64,000 nt of DNA from Closterium sp. Naga37s-1 (lineage: Eukaryota > Streptophyta > Zygnematophyceae > Desmidiales > Closteriaceae). The position numbers and the translations under genes are program-made. The stretch covers positions 2,460,501-2,524,500 of the forward strand of contig CANJKZ010000977.1 of the NCBI GenBank assembly GCA_947471745.1, read 5' to 3'. The notes below the pieces were generated by a model. The model was not told the DNA's origin. It saw only the letters and a list, made by a program, of their open reading frames with translations, and did no database searches. Each line of letters begins with the position of its first letter. Position 1 is the stretch's first letter. Of this stretch, positions 12,300 through 24,283 are shown piece after piece.

Positions 12300-13270
12300 C
12301 GAGCATCATCGGTCATCGGCGCTCGCGAATGAAGAGCGCCCGCTGCACTTCCTGCACATGTGCGGATCCTTCCGCATTTTTTGGGTGGAAGCGCTCGTTT
12401 CGAGCATTTTTCTTCCGTCGGGTCATGTGGCTGCGCTCGTTTGGGCCGAGTCCGCCGGGACACGTGGCTGCGCTTGTCTGGGCCTATTACCAAGCCAGCA
12501 AGGGCGTGGGAGGGTTGCGAGCATCATCGGTCATCGGCGCTCGCGAATGAAGAGCGCCTGCTGCACTTCTTGCACATGTGCGGATCCTACAGCGTTTTGG
12601 GGCTGGAAGCGCTCGTTCCGGGCGTTTTTCTTCCGTGGGGTCACCTTGCTACGCTAGCCTGGGCCTATTACCAAGCCAGCAAGGGCGTGGGAGGGTTGCG
12701 AGCATCATCGGTCATCGGCGCTCGCGAATGAAGAGCGCCCGCTGCACTTCCTGCACATGTGCGGATCCTTCCGCGTTTTGGGGGTGGAAGAGCTCGTTCT
12801 GAGCGTTTTTCTTCAGCTGGGTCACGTGGCTGCGCTTGTCTGGGCCTATTACCAAGCCAGCAAGGGCGTGGAAGGGTTGCGAGCATCATCGGTCATCGGC
12901 GCTCGCGAATGAAGAGCGCCCGCTGCACTTCCTGCACATGTGCGGATCATTCCGCGTTTTGGGGGTGGAAGCGCTCGTTCCGAGCGTTTTTCTTCCGCCG
13001 TGTCACATGGTTGCGCTTGTCTGGGCCTATTACCAAGCCAGCAAGGGCGTGGGAGGGTTGCGAGCATCATCGGTTATCGGCGCTCGCGAATGAAGAGCGC
13101 CCGCTGCACATCCTGCACATGTGCGGATCCTTCCGCATTTTGGGGGTGGAAGCGCTCGTTCCGAGCTTTTTTCTTCCGCCGGGTCACGTGGCTGCGCTTG
13201 TCTGGTCCTATTACCAAGCCAGCAAGGGCGTGGGAGGGTTGCGATCATCATCGTTGATTGGCGCTCGCGA
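12300..13270 (+). repeat. Higher-order copy in the plus arm (copy 1)
   Basis: Five to six consecutive units, including the 218-bp variant and the distinctive following unit (atcctacagcg at about 12585), recur in the same order 5,322 bp downstream. Boundaries are approximate. Confidence 0.75.
12431..12467 (+). repeat. 37-bp internal duplication making a 218-bp satellite unit (copy 1)
   Basis: The tail of the unit (gctgcgct..gtttgggc, then a diverged ccgccgg-cacgtgg) is duplicated, so this unit is 218 bp instead of 181. The same insertion occurs at +2,390 and again +2,932 further, marking higher-order copies. Confidence 0.85.
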
Positions 13271-14820
13271 ATGAAGAGCGCCCGCTGCACTTCCTGCACA
13301 TGTGCGGATCCTTCCGCGTTTTGGGGGTGGAAGCGCTCGTTCCGAGCGTTTTTCTTCCGCCGTGTCACGTGGCTGCGCTTGTCTGGGCCTATTACCAAGC
13401 CAGCAAGGGCGTGGGAGGGTTGCGAGCATCATCGGTTATCGGCGCTCGCGAATGAAGAGCGCCCGCTGCACATCCTGCACATGTGCGGATCCTTCCGCAT
13501 TTTGGGGGTGGAAGCGCTCGTTCCAAGCTTTTTTCTTCCGCCGGGTCCCGTGGCTGCGCTTGTCTGGTCCTATTACCAAGCCAGCAAGGGCTTGGGAGGG
13601 TTGCGATCATCATCGTTGATTGGCGCTCGCGAATGAAGAGCGCCCGCTGCACTTCCTGCACATGTGCGGATCCTTCCGCGTTTTGGGGGTGGAAGCGCTC
13701 GTTCCGAGCGTTTTTCTTCCGCCGGGTCACGTGGCTGCGCTTGCCTGGGCCTATTACCAAGCCAGCAAGGGCGTGGGAGGGTTGCGAGCATCATCGGTCA
13801 TCGGCGGTCGCGAATGAAGAGCGCCCGCTGCACTTCCTGCACATGTGCGGATCCTTCCGCATTTTGGGGCTGGAAGCGCTCGTTCCGAGCGTTTTTCTTC
13901 CGCCGGGTCACGTGGCTGCGCTTGTCTGGGCTTATTACCAAGCCAGCAAGGGCGTGGGAGGGTTGCGAGCATCATCGGTCATCGGCGCTCGCGAATGAAG
14001 AGCGCCCGCTGCACTTCCTGCACATGTGCGGATCCTTCCGCGTTTTGGGGGTGGTAGCGCTCGTTTCGAGCGTTTTTCTTCCGCCGGGTCACGTGGCTGC
14101 GCTTGTCTGGGCCTATTACCAAGCCAGCAAGGGCGTGGGAGGGTTGCGAGCATCATCGGTCATCGGCAGTCGCGAATGAAGAGCGCCCGCTGCACTTCCT
14201 GCACATGTGCGGATCCTTCCGCATTTTGGGGCTGGAAGCGCTCGTTCCGAGCGTTTTTCTTCCGCCGGGTCACGTGGCTGCGCTTGTCTGGGCTTATTAC
14301 CAAGCCAGCAAGGGCGTGGGAGGGTTGCGAGCATCATCGGTCATCGGCGCTCGCGAATGAAGAGCGCCCGCTGCACTTCCTGCACATGTGCGGATCCTTC
14401 CGCGTTTTGGGGGTGGAAGCGCTCGTTCCGAGCGTTTTTATTCCGCCGGGTCACGTGGCTGCGCTTGTCTGGTCTTACTACCAAGCCAGCAAGGGCGTGG
14501 GAGGGTTGCGAGCATCATCGGTCATCGGCGCTCGCGAATGAAGAGCGCCCGCTGCACTTCCTGCACATGTGCGGATCCTTCCGCGTTTTGGGGGTGGAAG
14601 CGCTCGTTCCGAGCGTTTTTCTTCCGCCGTGTCACGTGGCTGAGCTTGTCTGGGCCTATTACCAAGCCAGCAAGGGCGTGGGAGGATTGCGAGCATCATC
14701 GGTCATCGGCGCTCGCGAATGAAGAGCGCCCGCTGCACTTCCTGCACATGTGCGGATCCTTCCGCATTTTTTGGGTGGAAGCGCTCGTTTCGAGCATTTT
14801 TCTTCCGTCGGGTCATGTGG

Positions 14821-14857
14821 CTGCGCTCGTTTGGGCCGAGTCCGCCGGGACACGTGG
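14821..14857 (+). repeat. 37-bp internal duplication making a 218-bp satellite unit (copy 2)
   Basis: Same 37-bp insertion as at 12431. Spacing of 2,390 bp equals one 218-bp unit plus twelve 181-bp units, so the three variants descend from one event spread by block duplication. Confidence 0.85.
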
Positions 14858-17621
14858 CTGCGCTTGTCTGGGCCTATTACCAAGCCAGCAAGGGCGTGGG
14901 AGGGTTGCGAGCATCATCGGTCATCGGCGCTCGCGAATGAAGAGCGCCCGCTGCACTTCCTGCACATGTGCGGATCATTCCGCGTTTTGGGGGTGGAAGC
15001 GCTCGTTCCGAGCGTTTTTCTTCCGCCGTGTCACGTGGTTGCGCTTGTCTGGGCCTATTCCCAAGCCAGCAAGGGCGTGGGAGGGTTGCGAGCATCATCG
15101 GTTATCGGCGCTCGCGAATGAAGAGCGCCCGCTGCACATCCTGCACATGTGCGGATCCTTCCGCATTTTGGGGGTGGAAGCGCTCGTTCCGAGCTTTTTT
15201 CTTCCGCCGGGTCACGTGGCTGCGCTTGTCTGGTCCTATTACAAAGCCAGCAAGGGCGTGGGAGCGTTGCGAGCATCATCGGTCATCGGCGGTCGCGAAT
15301 GAAGAGCGCCCGCTGCACTTCCTGCACATGTGCGGATCATTCCGCGTTTTGGGGGTGGAAGCGCTCGTTCCAAGCGTTTTTCTTCCGCCGTGTCACGTGG
15401 CTGCGCTTGTCTGGGCCTATTACCAAGCCAGCAAGGGCGTGGGAGGGTTGCGAGCATCATCGGTTATCGGCGCTCGCGAATGAAGAGCGCCCGCTGCACA
15501 TCCTGCACATGTGCGGATCCTTCCGCATTTTGGGGGTGGAAGCGCTCGTTCCGAGCTTTTTTCTTCCGCCGGGTCACGTGGCTGCGCTTGTCTGGTCCTA
15601 TTACCAAGCCAGCAAGGGCTTGGGAGGGTTGCGATCATCATCGTTGATTGGCGCTCGCGAATGAAGAGCGCCCGCTGCACTTCCTGCACATGTGCGGATC
15701 CTTCCGCGTTTTGGGGCTGTAAGCGCTCGTTCCGCGCGGTTTTCTTCCGCCTGGTTATGTGGCTGCGCTTGTCTGGGCCTATTACCAAGCCAGCAATGAC
15801 GTGGGAGGGTTGCGAGCATCATCGGTCATCGGCGCTCGCGAATGAAGAGCGCCCGCTGCACTTCCTGCACATGTGCGGATCCTTCCGCGTTTTGGGGGTG
15901 GAAGCGCTCGTTCCGAGCGTTTTTCTTCTGCCGGGTCACGTGGCTGCGCTTGTCTGGGCCTATTACCAAGCCAGCAAGGGCGTGGAGGGTTGCGAGCATC
16001 ATCGGTCATCGGCGCTCGCGAATGAAGAGCGCCCGCTGCACTTCCTGCACATGTGCGGATCCTTCCGCGTTTTGGGGGTGGAAGCGCTCGTTCCGAGCGT
16101 TTTTCTTCCGCCGGGTCACGTGGCTGCGCTTGTCTGGGCCTATTACCAAGCCAGCAAGGGCGTGGGAGGGTTGCGAGCATCATCGGTCATCAGCGGTCGC
16201 GAATGAAGAGCGCCCGCTGCACTTCCTGCACATGTGCGGATCCTTCCGCATTTTGGGGCTGGAAGCGCTCGTTCCGAGCGTTTTTCTTCCACCGGGTCAC
16301 GTGGCTGCACTTGTCTGGGCCTATTACCAAGCCAGCAAGGGCGTGGGAGGGTTGCGAGCATCATCGGTCATCGGCGCTCGCGAATGAAGAGCGCCCGCTG
16401 CACTTCCTGCACATGTGCGGATCCTTCCGCGTTTTGGGGGTGGAAGCGCTCGTTCCGAGCGTTTTTCTTCCGCCGGGTCACGTTGCTGCGCTTGTCTGGG
16501 CCTATTACCAAGCCAGCAAGGGCGTGGGAGGGTTGCGAGCATCATCGGTCATCGGCGGTCGCGAATGAAGAGCGCCCGCTGCACTTCCTGCACATGTGCG
16601 GATCCTTCCGCATTTTGGGGCTGGAAGCGCTCGTTCCGAGCGTTTTTCTTCCGCCGGGTCACGTGGCTGCGCTTGTCTGGGCTTATTACCAAGCCAGCAA
16701 GGGCGTGGGAGGGTTGCGAGCATCATCGGTCATCGGCGCTCGCGAATGAAGAGCGCCCGCTGCACTTCCTGCACATGTGCGGATCCTTCCGCGTTTTGGG
16801 GGTGGAAGCGCTCGTTCCGAGAGTTTTTCTTCCGCCGGGTCACGTGGCTGCGCTTGTCTGGGCCTATTACCACGCCAGCAAGGGCGTGGGAGGGTTGCGA
16901 GCATCATCGGTCATCGGCGCTCGCGAATGAAGAGCGCCCGCTGCACTTCCTGCACATGTGCGGATCCTTCCGCGTTTTGGGGGTGGAAGCGCTCGTTCCG
17001 AGCGTTTTTCTTCCGCCGGGTCACGTGGCTGCGCTTGTCTGGGCCTATTACCAAGCCAGCAAGGGCGTGGGAGGGTTGCGAGCATCATCGGTCATCAGCG
17101 GTCGCGAATGAAGAGCGCCCGCTGCACTTCCTGCACATGTGCGGATCCTTCCGCGTTTTGGGGGTGGAAGCGCTCGTTCCGAGCGTTTTTCTTCCGCCGG
17201 GTAACGTGGCTGCGCTTGTCTGGGCCTATTACCAAGCCAGCAAGGGCGTGGGAGGGTTGCGAGCATCATCGGTCATCGGCGCTCGCGAATGAAGAGCGCC
17301 CGCTGCACTTCCTGCACATGTGCGGATCCTTCCGCGTTTTGGGGGTGGAAGCGCTCGTTCCGAGCGTTTTTATTCCGCCGGGTCACGTGGCTGCGCTTGT
17401 CTGGTCTTACTACCAAGCCAGCAAGGGCGTGGGAGGGTTGCGAGCATCATCGGTCATCGGCGCTCGCGAATGAAGAGCGCCCGCTGCACTTCCTGCACAT
17501 GTGCGGATCCTTCCGCGTTTTGGGGGTGGAAGCGCTCGTTCCGAGCGTTTTTCTTCCGCCGTGTCACGTGGCTGCGCTTGTCTGGTCCTATTACCAAGCC
17601 AGAAAGGGCGTGGGAGGGTTG

Positions 17622-18592
17622 CGAGCATCATCGGTCATCGGCGCTCGCGAATGAAGAGCGCCCGCTGCACTTCCTGCACATGTGCGGATCCTTCCGCATT
17701 TTTTGGGTGGAAGCGCTCGTTTCGAGCATTTTTCTTCCGTCGGGTCATGTGGCTGCGCTCGTTTGGGCCGAGTCCGCCGGGACACGTGGCTGCGCTTGTC
17801 TGGGCCTATTACCAAGCCAGCAAGGGCGTGGGAGGGTTGCGAGCATCATCGGTCATCGGCGCTCGCGAATGAAGAGCGCCTGCTGCACTTCTTGCACATG
17901 TGCGGATCCTACAGCGTTTTGGGGCTGGAAGCGCTCGTTCCGGGCGTTTTTCTTCCGTGGGGTCACCTTGCTGCGCTTGCCTGGGCCTATTACCAAGCCA
18001 GCAAGGGCGTGGGAGGGTTGCGAGCATCATCGGTCATCGGCGCTCGCGAATGAAGAGCGCCCGCTGCACTTCCTGCACATGTGCGGATCCTTCCGCGTTT
18101 TGGGGGTGGAAGCGCTCGTTCTGAGCGTTTTTCTTCAGCTGGGTCACGTGGCTGCGCTTTTCTGGGCCTATTACCAAGCCAGCAAGGGCGTGGAAGGGTT
18201 GCGAGCACCATCGGTCATCGGCGCTCGCGAATGAAGAGCGCCCGCTGCACTTCCTGCACATGTGCGGATCATTCCGCGTTTTGGGGGGGGAAGCGCTCGT
18301 TCCGAGCGTTTTTCTTCCGCCGTGTCACGTGGTTGCGCTTGTCTGGGCCTATTACCAAGCCAGCAAGGGCGTGGGAGGGTTGCGAGCATCATCGGTTATC
18401 GGCGCTCGCGAATGAAGAGCGCCCGCTGCACATCCTGCACATGTGCGGATCCTTCCGCATTTTGGGGGTGGAAGCGCTCGTTCCGAGCTCTTTTCTTCCG
18501 CCGGGTCACGTGGCTGCGCTTGTCTGGTCCTATTACCAAGCCAGCAAGGGCGTGGGAGGGTTGCGATCATCATCGTTGATTGGCGCTCGCGA
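17622..18592 (+). repeat. Higher-order copy in the plus arm (copy 2)
   Basis: Matches 12300-13270 at offset 5,322 with few differences. The unit after 18600 then switches to a variant (ggggctgtaagcg) otherwise seen near 15717, so its downstream end joins a different history. Confidence 0.75.
17753..17789 (+). repeat. 37-bp internal duplication making a 218-bp satellite unit (copy 3)
   Basis: Same insertion again. Spacing of 2,932 bp from copy 2 equals 218 plus one 180-bp unit (near 15985) plus fourteen 181-bp units. The sequence that follows it matches that after copy 1, not copy 2. Confidence 0.85.
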
Positions 18593-19653
18593 ATGAAGAG
18601 CGCCCGCTGCACTTCCTGCACATGTGCGGATCCTTCCGCGTTTTGGGGCTGTAAGCGCTCGTTCCGCGCGGTTTTCTTCCGCCAGGTCACGTGGCTGCGC
18701 TTGTCTGGGCCTATTACCAAGCCAGCAAGGGCGTGGGAGGGTTGCGAGCATCATCGGTCATCGGCGCTCGCGAATGAAGAGCGCCCGCTGCACTTCCTGC
18801 ACATGTGCGGATCCTTCCGCGTTTTGGTGGTGGAAGCGCTCGTTCCGAGCGTTTTTCTTCCGCCGGGTCACGTGGCTGCACTTGTCTGGTCTTATTACCA
18901 AGCCAGCAAGGGCGTGGGAGGGTTGCGAGCATCATCGGTCATCGGCGCTCGCGAATGAAGAGCGCCCGCTGCACTTCTTGCACATGTGCGGATCCTTCCG
19001 CGTTTTGGTGGTGGAAGTGCTAGTTCCGAACGTTTTTCTTCCGCCGGATCACGTGGCTGCGCTTGTCTGGTCTTATTACCAAGCCAGCAAGGGCGTGGGA
19101 GCGTTGCGAGCATCATCGGTCATCGGCGCTCGCGAATGAAGAGCGCCCGCTGCACTTCCTGCACATGTGCGGATCCTTCCGCGTTTTGGGGGTGGAAGCG
19201 CTCGTTCCGAGCGTTTTTCTTCCGCCGGGTCATGTGGCTGCGCTTGTCTGGGCCTATTACCAATCCAGCAAGGGCGTGGGAGGGTTGCGAGCATCATCGG
19301 TCATCGGCGCTCGCGAATGAAGAGCGCCCGCTGCACTTCATGCACATGTGCGGATCCTTCCGCGTTTTTGGGGTAGAAGCGCTCGTTCCGAGCGTTTTTC
19401 TTCCGCTGGGTCACGTGGCTGCGTTTATCTGGTCTTATTACCGAGCTAGCAAGGGCGTGGGAGGGTTACGAGCATCATCGGTCATCGGCGCTCACGAATG
19501 AAGAGCGCCCGCTGCACTTCCTGCACATGGGGGTGGAAGCGCTCGTTCCGAGCGTTTTTCTTCCGCTGGGTAACGTGGCTGCGCTTGTCTGGTCATATTA
19601 CCAAGCCAGCAAGGGCGTGGGAGGGTTGTGAGCATCATCGGTCATCCGCGCTT

Positions 19654-19695
19654 GCGAATGAAGAGCGCCCGCTGCACTTCCCGCTCTTCATTCGC
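19654..19695. repeat. Palindromic inversion junction of the 181-bp satellite
   Basis: The plus-oriented array stops at 19681 and the reverse complement of the same satellite starts at 19682 with no other DNA between. The breakpoints leave a perfect 14-bp inverted repeat (gcgaatgaagagcg at 19654-19667, its complement at 19682-19695) around a 14-base centre. Beyond the stem the two arms remain complementary, with mismatches, for as long as the arms last, so this is the centre of a palindrome of about 12 kb. The unit just before it is shortened by 21 bp (160 bp, from 19436), and units near the junction are more diverged than average. It could be a true inversion or a fold-back or assembly chimera. 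Confidence 0.93.
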
Positions 19696-19861
19696 GACCG
19701 CCAATGACCGATGATGCTCGCAACCCTCCCACGCCCTTGCTGGATTGGTAATAGGCACAGACAAGCGCAGCCACGTGACCCTGCGGAAGAAAAACGCTCG
19801 GAACGAGCGTTTCCACCCCGAAAACGCGGAAGGATCCGCACATGTGCAGGAAGTGCAGCGG

Positions 19862-21930
19862 GCGCTCTTCATTCGCGAGCGCCGATGACCGATGATGCTC
19901 GCAACCCTCCCACGCCCTTGCTGGCTTGGTAATAGGCCCAGACAAGCGCAGCCACGTGACCCGACGGAAGAAAAACGCTCGGAACGGTCGCTTCCAGCCC
20001 CAAAACGCGGAAGGATCCGCACATGTGCAGGAAGTGGAGCGGGCGCTCTTCATTCACGAGCGCCGATGACCGATAATGCTCACAACCCTCCCACGCCCTT
20101 GCTGGATTGGTAATAGGCCCAGACAAGCGCAGCCACGTGACCCTGCGGAAGAAAAACGCTCGGAACGAGCGCTTCCACCCCCAAAACGCGGAAGGATCCG
20201 CACATGTGCAGGAAGTGCAGCGGGCGCTCTTCATTCGAGAGCGCCGATGACCGATGATGCTCGCAACCCTCCCACGCCCTTGCTGGCGTGGTAATAGGCC
20301 CAGACAAGCGCAGCCACGTGACCCGGCGGAAGAAAAACTCTCGGAACGAGCGCTTCCACCCCCAAAACGCGGAAGGATCCGCACATGTGCAGGAAGTGCA
20401 GCGGGCGCTCTTCATTCGCGAGCGCCGATGACCGATGATGCTCGCAACCCTCCCACGCCCTTGCTGGCTTGGAAATAGGCCCAGACAAGCGCAGCCACGT
20501 GACCCGGCGGAAGAAAAACGCTCGGAACGAGCGCTTCCAGCCCCAAAACGCGGAAGGATCCGTCCATGTGCAGGAAGTGCAGCGGACGCTCTTCATTCGC
20601 GAGCGCCGATGACCGATGATGCTCGCAACCCTCCCACGCCCTTGCTGGCTTGGTAATAGGACCAGACAAGCGCAGCCACGTGACCCGGCGGAAGAAAAAC
20701 GCTCGGAACGAACGCTTCCAGCCCCAAAACGCGGAAGGATCCGCGCATGTGCAGGAAGTGCAGCGGGCGCTCTTCATTCGCGAGCGCCGATGACCGATGA
20801 TGCTCGCAACCCTCCCACGCCCTTGCTGGCTTGGTAATAGGCCCAGACAAGCGCAGCCACGTGACCCGGCTGAAGAAAAACGCTCGGAACGAGAGCTTCC
20901 ACCCCCAAAACGCGGAAGGATCCGCACATGTGCAGGAAGTGCAGCGGGCGCTCTTCATTCGTGAGCGCCGATGACCGATGATGCTCGCAACCCTCCCACG
21001 CCATTGCTGGCGTGCTAATAGGCCCAGATAAGTGCAGCCACGTAACCCGGCGGAAGAAAAATGCTCGGAACAAGCGCTTCCACCCCCAAAACGCGGAAGG
21101 ATCCGCACATGTGCAGGAAGTGCAGCGGGCGCTCTTCATTCGCGAGCGCCGATGACCGATGATGCTCGCAACCCTCCCACGCCCTTGCTCGCTTGGTAAT
21201 AGGCCCAGACAAGCGCAGCCACATGACCCGGCGGAAGAAAAACGCTCGGAACAAGCGCTTCCACCCCGAAAACGCGGAAGGATCCGCACATGTGCAGGAA
21301 GTGCAGCGGGCTCTCTTCATTCGCGAGCGCCGATGACCGATGATGCTCGCAACCCTCCCACGCCCTTGATGGCTTGGTAATAGGCCCAGACAAGCGCAGC
21401 CACATGACCCGGCGGAAGAAAAACGCTCGGAACAAGCGCTTCCACCCCGAAAACGCGGAAGGATCCGCACATGTGCAGGAAGTGCAGCGGGCGCTCTTCA
21501 TTCGTGAGCGCCGATGACCGATGATGCTCGCAACCCTCCCACGCCCTTGATGGCTTGGTAATAGGCCCAGACAAGCGCAGCCACGTGACCCGGCGGAAGA
21601 AAAACGCTCGGAACGAGCGCTTCCACCCCCAAAACGCGGAAGGATCCGCACATGTGCAGGAAGTGCAGCGGGCGCTCTTCATTCGCGAGCGCCGATGACC
21701 GATGATGCTCGCAACCCTCCCACGCCCTTGCTGGCTTGGTAATAGGCCCAGACAAGCACAGCCACGTGACCCGGCGGAAGAAAAACGCTCGGAATGAGCG
21801 CTTCCAGCCCCAAAACGCGGAAGGATCCCCACATGTGCAGGAAGTGCAGCGGGCACTCTTCATTCGCGAGCGCCGATGACCGATGATGCTCGCAACCCTC
21901 CCACGCCTTTGCTGGCTTGGTAATAGGCCC
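19862..21930 (-). repeat. Thirteen-unit-spaced duplication in the inverted arm, copy 1
   Basis: About 2.07 kb that recurs at exactly +2,353 bp (13 x 181) with roughly five visible differences (for example ttcattcgtgagcg at 21499 against cgcgagcg in copy 2, and ggctgaag at 20868 against ggcggaag). Shared private variants include aaaactctcggaac and ggtcgcttccagcc. Such similarity is far above that between neighbouring units, so this block duplication is recent. Confidence 0.85.
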
Positions 21931-22214
21931 AGACAAGCGCAGCCAAGTGACACGGCGGAAGAAAAACGCTCGGAACGAGCGCTTCCACCCCCAAAATGCG
22001 GAAGGATCCGCACATGTGCAGGAAGTGCAGCGGGCGCTCTTCATTCGCGAGCGCCGATGATCGATGATGCTCGCAACCCTCCCACGCCCTTGCTGGCTTG
22101 GTAATAGGCCCAGACAAGCGCAGCCAAGTGACACGGCGGAAGAAAAACGCTCGGAACGAGCGCTTCCACCACCAAAACGCGGAAGGATCCGCACATGTGC
22201 AGGAAGTGCAGCGG

Positions 22215-24283
22215 GCGCTCTTCATTCGCGAGCGCCGATGACCGATGATGCTCGCAACCCTCCCACGCCCTTGCTGGCTTGGTAATAGGCCCAGACAAGC
22301 GCAGCCACGTGACCCGACGGAAGAAAAACGCTCGGAACGGTCGCTTCCAGCCCCAAAACGCGGAAGGATCCGCACATGTGCAGGAAGTGGAGCGGGCGCT
22401 CTTCATTCACGAGCGCCGATGACCGATAATGCTCACAACCCTCCCACGCCCTTGCTGGATTGGTAATAGGCCCAGACAAGCGCAGCCACGTGACCCTGCG
22501 GAAGAAAAACGCTCGGAACGAGCGCTTCCACCCCCAAAACGCGGAAGGATCCGCACATGTGCAGGAAGTGCAGCGGGCGCTCTTCATTCGAGAGCGCCGA
22601 TGACCGATGATGCTCGCAACCCTCCCACGCCCTTGCTGGCGTGGTAATAGGCCCAGACAAGCGCAGCCACGTGACCCGGCGGAAGAAAAACTCTCGGAAC
22701 GAGCGCTTCCACCCCCAAAACGCGGAAGGATCCGCACTTGTGCAGGAAGTGCAGCGGGCGCTCTTCATTCGCGAGCGCCGATGACCGATGATGCTCGCAA
22801 CCCTCCCACGCCCTTGCTGGCTTGGAAATAGGCCCAGACAAGCGCAGCCACGTGACCCGGCGGAAGAAAAACGCTCGGAACGAGCGCTTCCAGCCCCAAA
22901 ACGCGGAAGGATCCGTCCATGTGCAGGAAGTGCAGCGGACGCTCTTCATTCGCGAGCGCCGATGACCGATGATGCTCGCAACCCTCCCACGCCCTTGCTG
23001 GCTTGGTAATAGGACCAGACAAGCGCAGCCACGTGACCCGGCGGAAGAAAAACGCTCGGAACGAACGCTTCCAGCCCCAAAACGCGGAAGGATCCGCGCA
23101 TGTGCAGGAAGTGCAGCGGGCGCTCTTCATTCGCGAGCGCCGATGACCGATGATGCTCGCAACCCTCCCACGCCCTTGCTGGCTTGGTAATAGGCCCAGA
23201 CAAGCGCAGCCACGTGACCCGGCGGAAGAAAAACGCTCGGAACGAGAGCTTCCACCCCCAAAACGCGGAAGGATCCGCACATGTGCAGGAAGTGCAGCGG
23301 GCGCTCTTCATTCGTGAGCGCCGATGACCGATGATGCTCGCAACCCTCCCACGCCATTGCTGGCGTGCTAATAGGCCCAGATAAGTGCAGCCACGTAACC
23401 CGGCGGAAGAAAAATGCTCGGAACAAGCGCTTCCACCCCCAAAACGCGGAAGGATCCGCACATGTGCAGGAAGTGCAGCGGGCGCTCTTCATTCGCGAGC
23501 GCCGATGACCGATGATGCTCGCAACCCTCCCACGCCCTTGCTCGCTTGGTAATAGGCCCAGACAAGCGCAGCCACATGACCCGGCGGAAGAAAAACGCTC
23601 GGAACAAGCGCTTCCACCCCGAAAACGCGGAAGGATCCGCACATGTGCAGGAAGTGCAGCGGGCTCTCTTCATTCGCGAGCGCCGATGACCGATGATGCT
23701 CGCAACCCTCCCACGCCCTTGATGGCTTGGTAATAGGCCCAGACAAGCGCAGCCACATGACCCGGCGGAAGAAAAACGCTCGGAACAAGCGCTTCCACCC
23801 CGAAAACGCGGAAGGATCCGCACATGTGCAGGAAGTGCAGCGGGCGCTCTTCATTCGCGAGCGCCGATGACCGATGATGCTCGCAACCCTCCCACGCCCT
23901 TGATGGCTTGGTAATAGGCCCAGACAAGCGCAGCCACGTGACCCGGCGGAAGAAAAACGCTCGGAACGAGCGCTTCCACCCCCAAAACGCGGAAGGATCC
24001 GCACATGTGCAGGAAGTGCAGCGGGCGCTCTTCATTCGCGAGCGCCGATGACCGATGATGCTCGCAACCCTCCCACGCCCTTGCTGGCTTGGTAATAGGC
24101 CCAGACAAGCACAGCCACGTGACCCGGCGGAAGAAAAACGCTCGGAATGAGCGCTTCCAGCCCCAAAACGCGGAAGGATCCCCACATGTGCAGGAAGTGC
24201 AGCGGGCACTCTTCATTCGCGAGCGCCGATGACCGATGATGCTCGCAACCCTCCCACGCCTTTGCTGGCTTGGTAATAGGCCC
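22215..24283 (-). repeat. Thirteen-unit-spaced duplication in the inverted arm, copy 2
   Basis: Second copy of 19862-21930. It ends near 24283, where copy 1 continues with agccaagtgacacgg and this one with agccacgtgacccgg. One private change is cacttgtgc at 22735 in place of the usual palindromic cacatgtgc. Confidence 0.85.

Larger units (their letters stand above)
7557..19681 (+). repeat. 181-bp satellite array, plus-oriented arm
   Basis: About 67 head-to-tail units of a GC-rich 181-bp satellite, unrelated to the 16-bp flank. A typical unit begins tattaccaagccagcaaggg and ends with cgcttgtctgggcc. Unit starts repeat at exactly 181 bp over most of the arm; known exceptions are three 218-bp units, one of about 183 bp (near 10751), one of 180 bp (near 15985) and one of 160 bp (near 19436). 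Subfamilies differ by ggtcttatt/ggtcctatt/gggcctatt before the unit start and by cggcgctcg/cggcggtcg. The long open frames across it (up to about 300 codons, on both strands) change with every subfamily and have no recognisable protein; I treat them as repeat artefacts. The arm ends at an inversion. Confidence 0.97.
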
